From contig NZIV01000001.1 of assembly GCA_002689995.1 (NCBI GenBank), positions 1 through 64,000 on the forward strand: DNA of 64,000 bases. Direction: 5' to 3'. The notes below the pieces were generated by a model. The model had not been told where the DNA came from, did no database searches, and was given only the letters and a program-made list of their open reading frames with translations. Below, in pieces: positions 8,258 through 16,897 of this stretch. The translations under genes were made by a program, and so were the position numbers. Each line of letters opens with the position of its first letter. The stretch's first letter is position 1. This DNA comes from Fidelibacterota bacterium (GTDB lineage Bacteria; Fidelibacterota; Marinisomatia; SCGC-AAA003-L08; GCA-2689995).

Positions 8258-9499
8258 ATGAGAAAATATTTAATAATAATATCGATGGCATTATGTTTTT
8301 CGCAAGATTGTGATGATAATATGTTAATGTTTGATTGCGATGGGCTCGCTTTTTGTAATAATGAAGCTGATTTTGGATTTGATTGCTATGTAAACAATGA
8401 ATATTGTGATGATTTTAATCAAGATGGAATTACTGATTCTTGGGTGGGAGATGGATGGTGTGATGATGGAGAATGGGGTTATGATTTTCAATGTGAGGAG
8501 TATAGTTTTGATTGTGGCGATTGCAGTGATGATTTTTTAAACACTCATGGATATTGTAATGATATTCCTGTAGAACATACTTTTAATCATGAGGGTCTTT
8601 CAAGGCTATATTATATATATGAACCTAATATAATTCAAGATAATCCTCCTCTAGTCTTCATTATGCATGGATTTACTGGATCAGCTTTAGGTATAAGTAA
8701 TTATTCCGGTATGAATACCTTAGCTGATGAATATGGTTTCGTTGTTTGTTATCCTCAAGGAACTTCTGACCAAAATGGTAATAACTTTTGGAATGTAGGA
8801 TATAACTTTCATGACAATATTGAAGTGGATGATGTCTCATTCATAATATCACTTGCTGAATATTTACAAGATGAATATGGTTATGATACTAATAATACTT
8901 TTGTAGCAGGCATGTCAAATGGTGCAGAAATGTCTTATAAATTAGCATGTGAAACTGATAATTTTTTTAAATCTATTGCTGCAGTTGCCGGAACCATGTT
9001 TGGTGTTTCTTGGAATTCCTGTAATCCTAATCCTATACCAGTTATGGAAATACATGGTACAAATGATAATGTAACTTTATGGAATGGTGATTATAATGAT
9101 ACTTACTGGGGTCCTTATCCTGGGGTAGAAGAAGTAATTGATTTTTGGGTCGAAGAAAATGATTGTACTAGAAATGAAGAACTCATTTTGCAAAATACAA
9201 ACACCATTAAGAACAGATATTTTGATTGTATTGATAATGCTGAAGTATGGCTTTATGAAGAGGTAGGAGGTGGACATGATTGGCCAAATTACTCAAGTCA
9301 GGAGATTTGGAATTTTTTTAGCCAATATATCTTTAATTTAGGTGATGTTAATGGTGATAATGAAATTAATATTTTAGATGTTATGCAAGTTATAAACTTA
9401 ATTTTATTAAATCAATTTGAGCAAAGTAGTGATTTAAATGAAGATGAGATCGTAAATGTTATTGATGTAATCCAACTTATAAATATTATTTTAAACTAA
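8258..9499 (+). CDS. Exported PHB-depolymerase-type esterase with LNR-like module and dockerin
   Basis: The frame opens at 8168, but the ATG at 8258 is chosen because it begins a signal peptide (MRKYLIIISMALCFSQ). Residues about 62-89 (WVGDGWCDDGEWGYDFQCEE, then DCGDC) match the Lin-12/Notch repeat pattern, with acidic Ca-ligand-like residues between cysteines. An esterase domain of the LpqC/PHB-depolymerase/feruloyl-esterase type follows: oxyanion HGFTG, GMSNGAEMS with Ser220, Asp270 in HGTNDNV and His340 in GGGHDWPN. Residues 362-413 are a dockerin. It is likely an extracellular esterase acting on polymers. The triad is complete, so activity is expected; the substrate is not determined. Confidence 0.88.
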   Translation: MRKYLIIISMALCFSQDCDDNMLMFDCDGLAFCNNEADFGFDCYVNNEYCDDFNQDGITDSWVGDGWCDDGEWGYDFQCEEYSFDCGDCSDDFLNTHGYCNDIPVEHTFNHEGLSRLYYIYEPNIIQDNPPLVFIMHGFTGSALGISNYSGMNTLADEYGFVVCYPQGTSDQNGNNFWNVGYNFHDNIEVDDVSFIISLAEYLQDEYGYDTNNTFVAGMSNGAEMSYKLACETDNFFKSIAAVAGTMFGVSWNSCNPNPIPVMEIHGTNDNVTLWNGDYNDTYWGPYPGVEEVIDFWVEENDCTRNEELILQNTNTIKNRYFDCIDNAEVWLYEEVGGGHDWPNYSSQEIWNFFSQYIFNLGDVNGDNEINILDVMQVINLILLNQFEQSSDLNEDEIVNVIDVIQLINIILN

Positions 9500-9566
9500 C
9501 ATGACTACTTTAGAAACCTTTTAACTTAATCTTAAATGCTTAATATTTATTTTTTAAATTAATTCA

Positions 9567-10610
9567 ATGAGAAAAAGTTTACTTCTATATTTTTCTATAA
9601 TGTTTTCACAAGATTTATTTGAATCTTCACAACTTAATACATTAACAAATTGGTTTCAAGAGCCTTTAGGATGGACTTATCCATTAGAAATTAATATACC
9701 TGATTTAACTACACCTGAAACTGGTTTCCCAGTTTGCATTTTACTGCATGGTTTTGGTGGTAACGGAAATCAGCTAGTTTACCAATATCAAAATATTTTA
9801 AATACTCAAATTCTTATTGCGCCAACAGGATATATGAATAGTTGGAATATTAGCAATGAACCTAGTAAAGCTCCTGATGTAGAAATGATATCCGATTTAG
9901 TAAATCAACTACAATTATTTAATAACATTAATTCAGATAAAATTAGAATTATTGGATTTTCAAATGGTGCAGCATTAGCTAATAGAATATTCATAGAAAA
10001 TTATAATAGTGGCATAGATATTATATGTTCGATTGTATCTCAATTATCCGAGGCGCAATACCATAATGATAATTTTTATTATCCATCAAATGGGACTAAT
10101 GGTAATCAAGAATTTAACGGATATAATGATATAGCAATTCCTTTAATAGGCAGAAAATATTTGAATATTGGGAATATAAATGACCCTATTATTCCATATT
10201 TTGGAGGTGCAGCAGTTGGAGTAAACTTTTTAAACTCACTAAATTCAATATATCTTATAGCCAAAAGCCAAGGGTATCAAGGTGATATTTTATCTGATGA
10301 AGAAGGCATTGAAATAGATGGTTCATCTACTTATGAATATAATTACTTATCAAATCAAGTAGTTCATTTAAAAGGTAATTCTGGTCATAATCTGAATACT
10401 TATCAGCAACAATATTTAGTTAATTATTTAGAAAGCAGTCCAGATTATGGTGATTTAAATCAGGATAATTTAGTTAATATTTTAGATGTAGTTATTTTGG
10501 TTAATTATGTATTGCAAAATATAAATCAATCAATAGAATATGATCTAAATCAGGATGATAATATTAATATTTTGGATATAATATTGCTCATAAATATCAT
10601 TTTAGTATAA
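9567..10610 (+). CDS. Exported alpha/beta-hydrolase esterase with dockerin
   Basis: A second secreted esterase, 347 residues, with a very short leader (MRKSLLLYFSIMFSQ). The core shows an LLHGFGGNG oxyanion loop, nucleophile Ser132 in GFSNGA, Asp206 in GNINDPIIPYFGG and His274 in GNSGHNL, giving a complete triad. Residues 295-347 are a dockerin (GDLNQDNLVNILD, YDLNQDDNINILD). It lies 67 bases after the preceding esterase gene, and both are probably read from the same region. The fold group is esterase/PHB-depolymerase/carboxylesterase; exact substrate unknown. Confidence 0.86.
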   Translation: MRKSLLLYFSIMFSQDLFESSQLNTLTNWFQEPLGWTYPLEINIPDLTTPETGFPVCILLHGFGGNGNQLVYQYQNILNTQILIAPTGYMNSWNISNEPSKAPDVEMISDLVNQLQLFNNINSDKIRIIGFSNGAALANRIFIENYNSGIDIICSIVSQLSEAQYHNDNFYYPSNGTNGNQEFNGYNDIAIPLIGRKYLNIGNINDPIIPYFGGAAVGVNFLNSLNSIYLIAKSQGYQGDILSDEEGIEIDGSSTYEYNYLSNQVVHLKGNSGHNLNTYQQQYLVNYLESSPDYGDLNQDNLVNILDVVILVNYVLQNINQSIEYDLNQDDNINILDIILLINIILV

Positions 10611-10626
10611 TTATAATTAAATTATA

Positions 10627-10676
10627 TAAAATATTCTGATTAAACTTTTAATAAAAAATAATATCAGAATATTTTA
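10627..10676 (+). terminator. 14-bp inverted repeat, likely terminator
   Basis: TAAAATATTCTGAT pairs perfectly with ATCAGAATATTTTA around a 22-nt loop, 17 bases after the esterase stop. The right arm ends in a short T-run. This is a plausible intrinsic terminator, although the loop is long and the stem is A+T-rich. The rest of the 10611-10833 gap shows no other clear feature. Confidence 0.4.
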
Positions 10677-10833
10677 ATTCCTAAAACTTAGCCTAACTAA
10701 ACGGTAATTTTTTAATTTAGAAATATTCAAGTATAATCAATTATTAATAAATAATAAAAATTTAAGGAAATATTATTTAAGTAACTTTTTAAAAGTGTAA
10801 TCAACGTATTAAATTTTAACTAATTATCAAAAA

Positions 10834-12228
10834 ATGAAATTATCTATTTATGTCTTAATATTATTTAATTCTTTATTTTCTGAAGCTGAATTATCAGCAA
10901 ATAAAGATACCCTAATTGTCGGAGAGCATATAGAAGCTCATTTTAATGATTTAAATAGTTATGGTAGTGATTGGATTGGAATATTTTCAATTAATGCTTC
11001 CAATGAGGAATATCTTTATTGGCAGTATACAGATGGAACACAAAATAATAATTATAATTTTATTAGCTCAGGTTTTATAAATTTTTCTCCTATTTCATTA
11101 TCTTCAGGACAATATGAGCTAAGATTATTTTATAATAATAACTATGAGTTGATATCTTCTTATCCATTCACAGTTATTGATAATTGTAATACCAATCTCT
11201 CTTCTGATTTTGAAGATACATTTAATGTTATGACTTTTAATACTTGGTATAGTGCACAATATGGTTATGGTGGATTAGGTCGTGTTGCAGAAATTATTAC
11301 TGAATTAGATATAGATATAATTGGATTTCAAGAAACAAATCCCGGTTCAATTATTGAAATAAAATCATTACTTTATGATTTCGATGGTTATGAAGAATTA
11401 TTTTCAACACCCTCTGAATCAAATATATCAATTATCTCTAGATTTCCTATAATTGATACCATAGACTATAATCTCTATGGAGTTGGTGCTAATGTATTAA
11501 TATCTAATTATGATACACTTAAATTTATTTCCTCACATTTAACCGCCTATCCTTATGGTCCATATGATTTATATCAAGGAGTTTCATCCGAGGATGTTAT
11601 TAATAATGAGTTATCAACTAGATATATTGAAAATTTAGATATTTATAATCAAATAATAACTAACCATGAATATAGTCCTAATTTGCCTATAATATATGTA
11701 GGAGATCATAATACGCCTTCAATATTAGATTGGGGTGAAAATAATATAAATCAAAATTTTGGGTTCCAAATTGATTGGCCAGTTTCTCAATTTTTATTAA
11801 ATAATGGCTTCTATGACTCGTATAGATATATACATCCATTGGTAGAAAATAATATTGGTCTAACCTGGTCTCCAGGATATCCTAAAAATACTTTTGATAA
11901 TGGAGAAATACATGACAGAATTGATATGATATACTTTAAAAATGGTTATTCTAAGAACTTGTATCCTCTAAATTCATATATATATGATTGTGATCCTTGG
12001 CCTTCTGATCATAGAGCTGTTGTTACAGAGTTTGCAATGTGTTTTGATGTAGAAATTGGTGATATAAATTTAGATTTTATAATTAATATTCTTGATATTC
12101 TATCCTTGGTAAATGAAATACTCTACTCCTCAAATTTATATTGTTTATATATTTATGGGGATATTGATAATAATCAAGAATTAAATATTACTGATATAAT
12201 TCAATTAGTATCATTAATATTAAATTAA
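10834..12228 (+). CDS. Exported endonuclease/exonuclease/phosphatase-family enzyme with SKICH-like N-domain and dockerin
   Basis: After a leader ending LFSEAE, residues 20-115 form an immunoglobulin-like strand domain. It carries SDWIGIFSI, YLYWQYTDG and GQYELRLFYNNNY, the SKICH-like pattern often found ahead of phosphoesterases. Residues about 130-400 are an EEP/DNase-I-fold enzyme: TFNTW (Asn136), GFQET (Glu167), SSHLTAYP, YVGDHNTP, DRIDMIYF and PSDHRAVV provide the metal-binding and catalytic residues. Residues 409-464 are a dockerin with an insertion between repeats. Candidate reactions are extracellular DNA/RNA cleavage or sphingomyelinase/phosphatase-like activity. Fold assignment is firm; substrate is not. 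Confidence 0.85.
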   Translation: MKLSIYVLILFNSLFSEAELSANKDTLIVGEHIEAHFNDLNSYGSDWIGIFSINASNEEYLYWQYTDGTQNNNYNFISSGFINFSPISLSSGQYELRLFYNNNYELISSYPFTVIDNCNTNLSSDFEDTFNVMTFNTWYSAQYGYGGLGRVAEIITELDIDIIGFQETNPGSIIEIKSLLYDFDGYEELFSTPSESNISIISRFPIIDTIDYNLYGVGANVLISNYDTLKFISSHLTAYPYGPYDLYQGVSSEDVINNELSTRYIENLDIYNQIITNHEYSPNLPIIYVGDHNTPSILDWGENNINQNFGFQIDWPVSQFLLNNGFYDSYRYIHPLVENNIGLTWSPGYPKNTFDNGEIHDRIDMIYFKNGYSKNLYPLNSYIYDCDPWPSDHRAVVTEFAMCFDVEIGDINLDFIINILDILSLVNEILYSSNLYCLYIYGDIDNNQELNITDIIQLVSLILN

Positions 12229-12615
12229 ATTTTAATTAAAAATTTATTTGCTTTCGAAAAATTATACCAATAAGCGAAAAATATAGTGGTTACTCATTAA
12301 TCAAAATATTCCACCGTAATTTTAGATTAATTAGTCCTAGATTTAAATCCTAAATTATCATAAACAAATAATTCTATAATTATAAATCAATCAAATATAA
12401 TATCTTTAATATTTCTCAATATAAAGTGTTTTAAATTACTAGATATTTAATGAAAAAAGGATAGTATTTAGTTGCAAAGCAACAATCCAACTTAATAATT
12501 TAATGTACCCTTAATAGTAATTATTCTTATAAAATATCAGATAAAAATTGAATAGATAATTACTAAAATTTATGTTCCAAAATATTTTATTATAAAAATA
12601 TAAAGGTATAAAAAT
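12229..12615. other. Non-coding gap, 387 bases
   Basis: Very A+T-rich, with no open frame longer than a few codons and no tRNA-like or repeat structure. The only defined element is a small GTTGC-AAA-GCAAC hairpin at 12471-12483 with no T-tract. It presumably carries the promoter of the YHYH gene at 12616, but I see no convincing motif. Confidence 0.5.
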
Positions 12616-13914
12616 ATGAAAAATATAATCTCTATATTTTTAATATCATCATTAATTTTTTCACATTCATTTTTAGATAATTTCAATATTTTTAATAATA
12701 GAACAGATGGTGATATTAATAATGATGGCGTAGTCAATGTTCAAGATATAATTATATTGGTTAATTTTATTTTAACTAATGGTTCTAATGATAATGCAGA
12801 TATTAATAATGATGGTCTTATCAACGTAATAGATGTTATCCAAGTTGTAAATATTATATTATATGGCCCTATTGCAGATGATTGTAATGAAGAAAATTTT
12901 TCTACTGATGGAATACTTACTAATATAGATGAACAGATTTATAATAATGATGAATCTATAAATTCATATAGTATATACTCCTGGTCTCAAGATGACCAAG
13001 ACAGAATATTATCAGGTAATGGAATACCAAATCATGAGGTTGGTACTTTTCCTAACGCTAATTGCCCTAATTCCATCACAGAACAAAATATAAACCATAG
13101 TTTTTCCCTTTATCCTGAAATAGTATCAGAACAAGGTGAATCTGTCGGTGGTCCTGGAGGAGTAATCGCATATGCTTTGAATAGTGTAAAATTTGATCCA
13201 GGTACTGCTGGTAGATGTAATGACAATGGTGTATGTAGTTTAGCTCAGGGAAATGGTAATTGGAGTATTGAGGCTTTGGGGCATGAAACATTTGATTTTG
13301 GTGATGATATGAATCATGCTCATGTTCAACCAAATGGTGCATATCATTATCATGGAATGCCAGACCTCTTGATTGATTTTTTAAATGATGATGAATCAAT
13401 ATTACTAATAGGATGGGCTTCAGATGGTTTTCCAATTTATGCTGAATATGGATATTCAGATGCTTGTGATAATCAAAGTGAAATTATAGAGCTTCAGCCA
13501 AGTTGGCGGTTAAAAGATTCTCCTGATTTAGGGCGACCAGAAATATTAACAGAATTAACTGGTGGACCAGGTTCAGGTTCAGGGCTTAATATTCCAATAC
13601 CTATGGGTGCTTTTACCCAGGATTTTGAATATATTGAAGGTTCTGGTGATTTAGATGAATGTAATGGTAGAATTGGTGTTACCCCTGAATTTCCTGATGG
13701 GATTTATCATTATATGGTTACTAATCAATTCCCATATTTTTCTAGATGCTTAAAAGGTGATTTTAACGGTACAGGTGGTGGTACAGGTGGTGGTGGTACA
13801 GGCGGTGGTAACCCTCCTGATTGTGAAAATGTCCCCCAAGGTATGCCTTGTTGTGGGGATGGCATCTGTGGAGGTCCTGAAAATAATAGTAATTGCCCTG
13901 AAGATTGTCAATAA
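12616..13914 (+). CDS. Exported YHYH-domain protein with N-terminal dockerin and cysteine-rich tail
   Basis: Leader MKNIISIFLISSLIFSHS; then an N-terminal dockerin at residues 32-82 (GDINNDGVVNVQD, ADINNDGLINVID), the reverse of the usual order in this window. The central domain matches the YHYH family: IAYALNSVKFDPGTAG, NHAHVQPNGAYHYHGMP, GWASDGFPIYAEYG and DGIYHYMVT. The clustered histidines suggest metal binding. A Gly/Thr linker (13768-13812) joins a 20-residue tail CCGDGICGGP..CPEDC of the small Ca-binding C-GDG-C type. Function of YHYH proteins is unknown; they are exported and often near copper or oxidase genes. Family call is firm. Confidence 0.87.
   Translation: MKNIISIFLISSLIFSHSFLDNFNIFNNRTDGDINNDGVVNVQDIIILVNFILTNGSNDNADINNDGLINVIDVIQVVNIILYGPIADDCNEENFSTDGILTNIDEQIYNNDESINSYSIYSWSQDDQDRILSGNGIPNHEVGTFPNANCPNSITEQNINHSFSLYPEIVSEQGESVGGPGGVIAYALNSVKFDPGTAGRCNDNGVCSLAQGNGNWSIEALGHETFDFGDDMNHAHVQPNGAYHYHGMPDLLIDFLNDDESILLIGWASDGFPIYAEYGYSDACDNQSEIIELQPSWRLKDSPDLGRPEILTELTGGPGSGSGLNIPIPMGAFTQDFEYIEGSGDLDECNGRIGVTPEFPDGIYHYMVTNQFPYFSRCLKGDFNGTGGGTGGGGTGGGNPPDCENVPQGMPCCGDGICGGPENNSNCPEDCQ
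13768..13812 (+). repeat. GGT/ACA triplet-rich coding repeat
   Basis: Tandem GGTACAGGTGGT-like units encode a GTGGGTGGGGTGGG linker between the YHYH domain and the cysteine-rich tail. It is locally much more G+C-rich than its surroundings and would be prone to slippage, so linker length probably varies between strains. Confidence 0.7.
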
Positions 13915-13966
13915 TCAATTTTGATTTTTTAATATATTTCTAAATACTAAAAGGAATACTTAATAA

Positions 13967-14659
13967 ATGAAGTTAATTTTAATATTTATAATGTCAATTG
14001 TTTTGCAAAACTGTTCAAAAGACTATAAAAATGATGAAAATTTAAGTAATAGTAATATAGAGCTTCCAAATGATATTCGCTGGGTTACTAATTCATCTGA
14101 ATATAAAATTTTATGCGAACAAATTTATTATAATGCATGGAATAATATTTCTCAAATTATAAATAATTCTAATTCCAATTCATGTATTGTGATGGATTTA
14201 GATGAAACAGTCTTAGATAATTCAAACTATCAAATTGATTTAACGGAAAAGAATGAATCATATAATCCAGATAGTTGGTCAAAGTGGGTAAATTTAAAAA
14301 AAGCTAAATTAGTACCAGGTGCAAAAGAATTTATAAATAATATTAGAAAAACAAATGTTAAAATTGTTTTTCTAAGTAATAGAATGGCTAAGAATGAAGA
14401 ACCTACTAAAGAAAATATGAAAGATTTAGGAATCCTACATTCTGATGATATTTTTTTATTAAGAAGAGATAAAAAAGATAAAAAAGATATTAGAAGAAAA
14501 GAAATTTTAAATGGTAAAGGAAGAATGAGTAAAATTGGTAGTCTTGAAGTCATTGCATATTTTGGAGATGCAAAACATGATTTTCCAGATTTAGATAAAT
14601 CATATAAATTTGGAAATAATATGTACATGTTCCCAAACCCAATGTACGGAAAATGGTAA
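13967..14659 (+). CDS. HAD-superfamily acid phosphatase, lipoprotein e(P4)-like
   Basis: A 230-residue class-B/P4-type acid phosphatase of HAD subfamily IIIB, which dephosphorylates 5'-nucleotides or nicotinamide mononucleotide at the cell surface. The leader ends VLQNCSK with a cysteine placed like a lipobox Cys, although Asn at -1 is atypical. WVTNSSEYKILCEQIYYNA is the P4 N-terminal block. DLDETVLDN carries the nucleophile Asp and the DxDxT motif, FLSNR is motif II, and YFGDAKHDFPD supplies the metal-binding acids. It is shorter than Haemophilus e(P4) at the N-terminus. It converges with the G3E gene across the inverted repeat at 14702-14755. Phosphate or NAD-precursor scavenging is the likely role. 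Confidence 0.85.
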   Translation: MKLILIFIMSIVLQNCSKDYKNDENLSNSNIELPNDIRWVTNSSEYKILCEQIYYNAWNNISQIINNSNSNSCIVMDLDETVLDNSNYQIDLTEKNESYNPDSWSKWVNLKKAKLVPGAKEFINNIRKTNVKIVFLSNRMAKNEEPTKENMKDLGILHSDDIFLLRRDKKDKKDIRRKEILNGKGRMSKIGSLEVIAYFGDAKHDFPDLDKSYKFGNNMYMFPNPMYGKW

Positions 14660-14701
14660 TAATATAATTTACAGAGCAGTAAAGAAATATTTTTTCTACT
14701 C

Positions 14702-14755
14702 TTTCCTGTTTTATATAATTATCACCAAAATCAAAAATTAGTTCCAAACAGGAAA
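14702..14755. terminator. 10-bp inverted repeat between convergent genes
   Basis: TTTCCTGTTT and AAACAGGAAA pair perfectly around a 34-nt loop between the phosphatase and the minus-strand G3E GTPase. The arms end in A/T-runs suited to termination in both directions. The long loop lowers confidence. Confidence 0.35.
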
Positions 14756-14773
14756 AGGATCTGGAAATTTCGC

Positions 14774-15949
14774 CTAATGATTTTTACCAAGCAATAAATC
14801 GTCATCAGTTAATAGACAATTATCTAATTTTTCTGAAATTACTTTTTTATCTAAGCCTTGACCAATAAAAACTAAATCCTGACGCATATCTCCAAAAGGT
14901 TCTACCCATTTATTTTTGATAAAACTAATTGATTCCTTGTCAATAGGCCATCTTTCTTTAGGTATTGCTTTCCAGAAATAACCAGCACATCCATGATGAG
15001 CAATACCACCCGCTTGACTCCAATTACCTGCATATGCTGGACGAGTTGCAAGCCAAAAAAATCCTTTTGACCTGATAAGTTTACCTGCAATGTATTTGCT
15101 ATTTAAAAAATCATGAAACTTTTGTGGATAAAAAGGTTTTCGAGCTTGATATACAAAACTACTTATTCCGTATTCTTCAGTCTCGGGAATGTGCTCACCT
15201 CGCATCTCTTTTAACCATCCTGGAGCTTGTTGTGCGCGATCAAAATCAAATAAACCGGTATTTAAAATTTTATCTATTTCTATTTTCCCATTTGATATTG
15301 GAATAATTTCAGCTGTTGTGTTCAAAGTTTTTAGTATAGCGGTTAGCTTTTTAATATCATATTTTTTTACTAAATCTTTTTTACTTATTAAAATTATATC
15401 AGCAAATTCAACTTGATCCACAAGTAAATCAGCAACACTGCGATGGTCATCTTCTCCTAGAGACTCGCCAACTTCCTTCAAGTTTTTTGCCTCATCATAA
15501 TTTCTCAAAAAATTAACGGAGTCTACAATTGTTACCATTGTATCTAAATCTGAAACCTTTGATAATGAACGACCATTTTCATCTTCAAAAGTAAATGTCT
15601 CAGCAACAGGCAATGGCTCTGAAATACCCGTTGATTCAATTAGTAAATAATCAAATCGGCCCGTCTCTGCTAATTTAGCTACCTCAATTAATAAATCTTC
15701 TCTAAGAGTACAGCAAATACAACCATTACTCATTTCAACTAATTTTTCTTGTTTATGGTTCAATGTCAATGATACATCATTTTTAATCAAACTATGATCA
15801 ATATTAATCTCGCTCATATCATTAACTATTACAGCGACTTTTTTTCCTTCACGATTATTTAATACATGAGATAATACAGTAGTCTTTCCCGCACCCAGAA
15901 AGCCTGAAAGGACAGTAACAGGTAACTTTTTTATTTTTATATTTTCCAT
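14774..15949 (-). CDS. Zinc-type G3E GTPase (CobW/ZigA-like metallochaperone)
   Basis: GTP-driven metal chaperone. The G1 motif GFLGAGKT is at residues 16-23, the metal-binding CxCC is in [11 protein letters not shown] (Cys77, 79, 80), ESTGISEP is the switch region and ISKKDL is the G4 motif. The C-terminal CobW_C domain has the ZigA-specific [12 protein letters not shown] and GNWSQAGG blocks. This subfamily delivers zinc during scarcity. It is followed upstream in the operon by DUF1826, the classical partner of ZigA, which supports a zinc-starvation role. The two genes are 10 bases apart and probably co-transcribed from the intergenic region 16701-16897. Confidence 0.9.
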   Translation of the reverse strand: MENIKIKKLPVTVLSGFLGAGKTTVLSHVLNNREGKKVAVIVNDMSEINIDHSLIKNDVSLTLNHKQEKLVEMSNGCICCTLREDLLIEVAKLAETGRFDYLLIESTGISEPLPVAETFTFEDENGRSLSKVSDLDTMVTIVDSVNFLRNYDEAKNLKEVGESLGEDDHRSVADLLVDQVEFADIILISKKDLVKKYDIKKLTAILKTLNTTAEIIPISNGKIEIDKILNTGLFDFDRAQQAPGWLKEMRGEHIPETEEYGISSFVYQARKPFYPQKFHDFLNSKYIAGKLIRSKGFFWLATRPAYAGNWSQAGGIAHHGCAGYFWKAIPKERWPIDKESISFIKNKWVEPFGDMRQDLVFIGQGLDKKVISEKLDNCLLTDDDLLLGKNH

Positions 15950-15959
15950 TTCTAATTAA

Positions 15960-16700
15960 TTAAATATTTTTGTTTAATCGGTTATGATTTAACTTATGAT
16001 AAAATTCTACAAAATCAATCGTCATGTAAAGACGTTTATATTCAGTATTTTTGTGAGGCGACCTATGTACTAATCCATTACCTTCATTACCTTGCCAACC
16101 TTCACCCTTTAGTAATGCTACATGCCCAATATCAAGCTCCATAATATCAGATTCTTTTATATTTTTATCAATTAGATTTTGTGGTATCCATTGTGTTCCT
16201 GGCCCTCTATATGTGGTTACCATTCTACATCGAACATCATCAGTATGAAATTTTGGACACATTGGTTTATTAATAGCATCTAATCTTAACCAAACACTTT
16301 TAATATTAAATAAATCACAAAATTCATTAACTAATTTATTTATATCTTCAATTATAATTAATATTTTATAATCAAATTCAATTTCAGAACACATCTTTTT
16401 TAAAGAATTTTTTTTAATAACTTTTGAAAATTCTAAATTTGGATTTTTTAGAATAAAATGATTGCTTGCTTTAATTAAATCAGTATTTAATTTTCTTTTC
16501 CAAATTGCTATATTATTCTCTTTTTTAAAAATTTCTGAAAGGTATGTGGAATAATTACTAATATGGTGATTTTTAAAATCATTAACTTTAGTAGTTTTTG
16601 TTTTAATTTTTATCGATTTATCTGTTTTTTTCGTAATAAAAAATGAATCATTTAAAATATGGTGATTATTAGAAGTGATTTTTTCGTGATTTTTTTGCAT
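15960..16700 (-). CDS. DUF1826 protein, zinc-starvation partner of the G3E GTPase
   Basis: A 246-residue cytoplasmic protein whose C-terminal two thirds match DUF1826: VWLRLDAINKPMCPKFHTDD, CRMVTTYRGPGTQWIP, GHVALLKGEGWQGNEG and HRSPHKNTEYKRLYMTIDF. The Cys/His/Asp cluster PKFHTDDVRC and the later HRSP motif look like a metal site in a cupin/2OG-like fold. It is first in the operon with the ZigA-like gene, an association seen in Zur regulons. The N-terminal 60 residues are lysine- and histidine-rich and poorly conserved. Biochemical activity is unknown. Confidence 0.85.
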   Translation of the reverse strand: MQKNHEKITSNNHHILNDSFFITKKTDKSIKIKTKTTKVNDFKNHHISNYSTYLSEIFKKENNIAIWKRKLNTDLIKASNHFILKNPNLEFSKVIKKNSLKKMCSEIEFDYKILIIIEDINKLVNEFCDLFNIKSVWLRLDAINKPMCPKFHTDDVRCRMVTTYRGPGTQWIPQNLIDKNIKESDIMELDIGHVALLKGEGWQGNEGNGLVHRSPHKNTEYKRLYMTIDFVEFYHKLNHNRLNKNI

Positions 16701-16790
16701 TATACTTTATTTTTAAGAGTTTAATTAAAATATTTTTTTTATTTTGAACTAAAATATTACAGTTAAAATTAAATAGCTTTAAATCTTTAT

Positions 16791-16805
16791 TGCAACTAAA
16801 TTGCA
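16791..16805. promoter_or_regulatory. TGCAA-N5-TTGCA inverted repeat, candidate operator
   Basis: TGCAA and TTGCA arms are separated by CTAAA in the divergent promoter region between the zinc operon (start 16700) and the DMT exporter (start 16898), about 90 bases from each start. Its place suits a Fur/Zur-family repressor acting on the zinc module, but the arms are only 5 bases and the motif does not match a specific Zur box I know. Confidence 0.25.
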
Positions 16806-16897
16806 TTAGAGGTTTATTAAAATTATAACTAATTTTTACCAAAATAATGAAAAAATTTAGATTAATAGCCATTATAAAACGCATGAATATTTAACTT

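Noticed and set aside
13076-13435. Minus-strand histidine-rich open frame
   Set aside because: It lies wholly inside the YHYH gene on the opposite strand; its histidines mirror the reverse complement of that repeat-like coding sequence.
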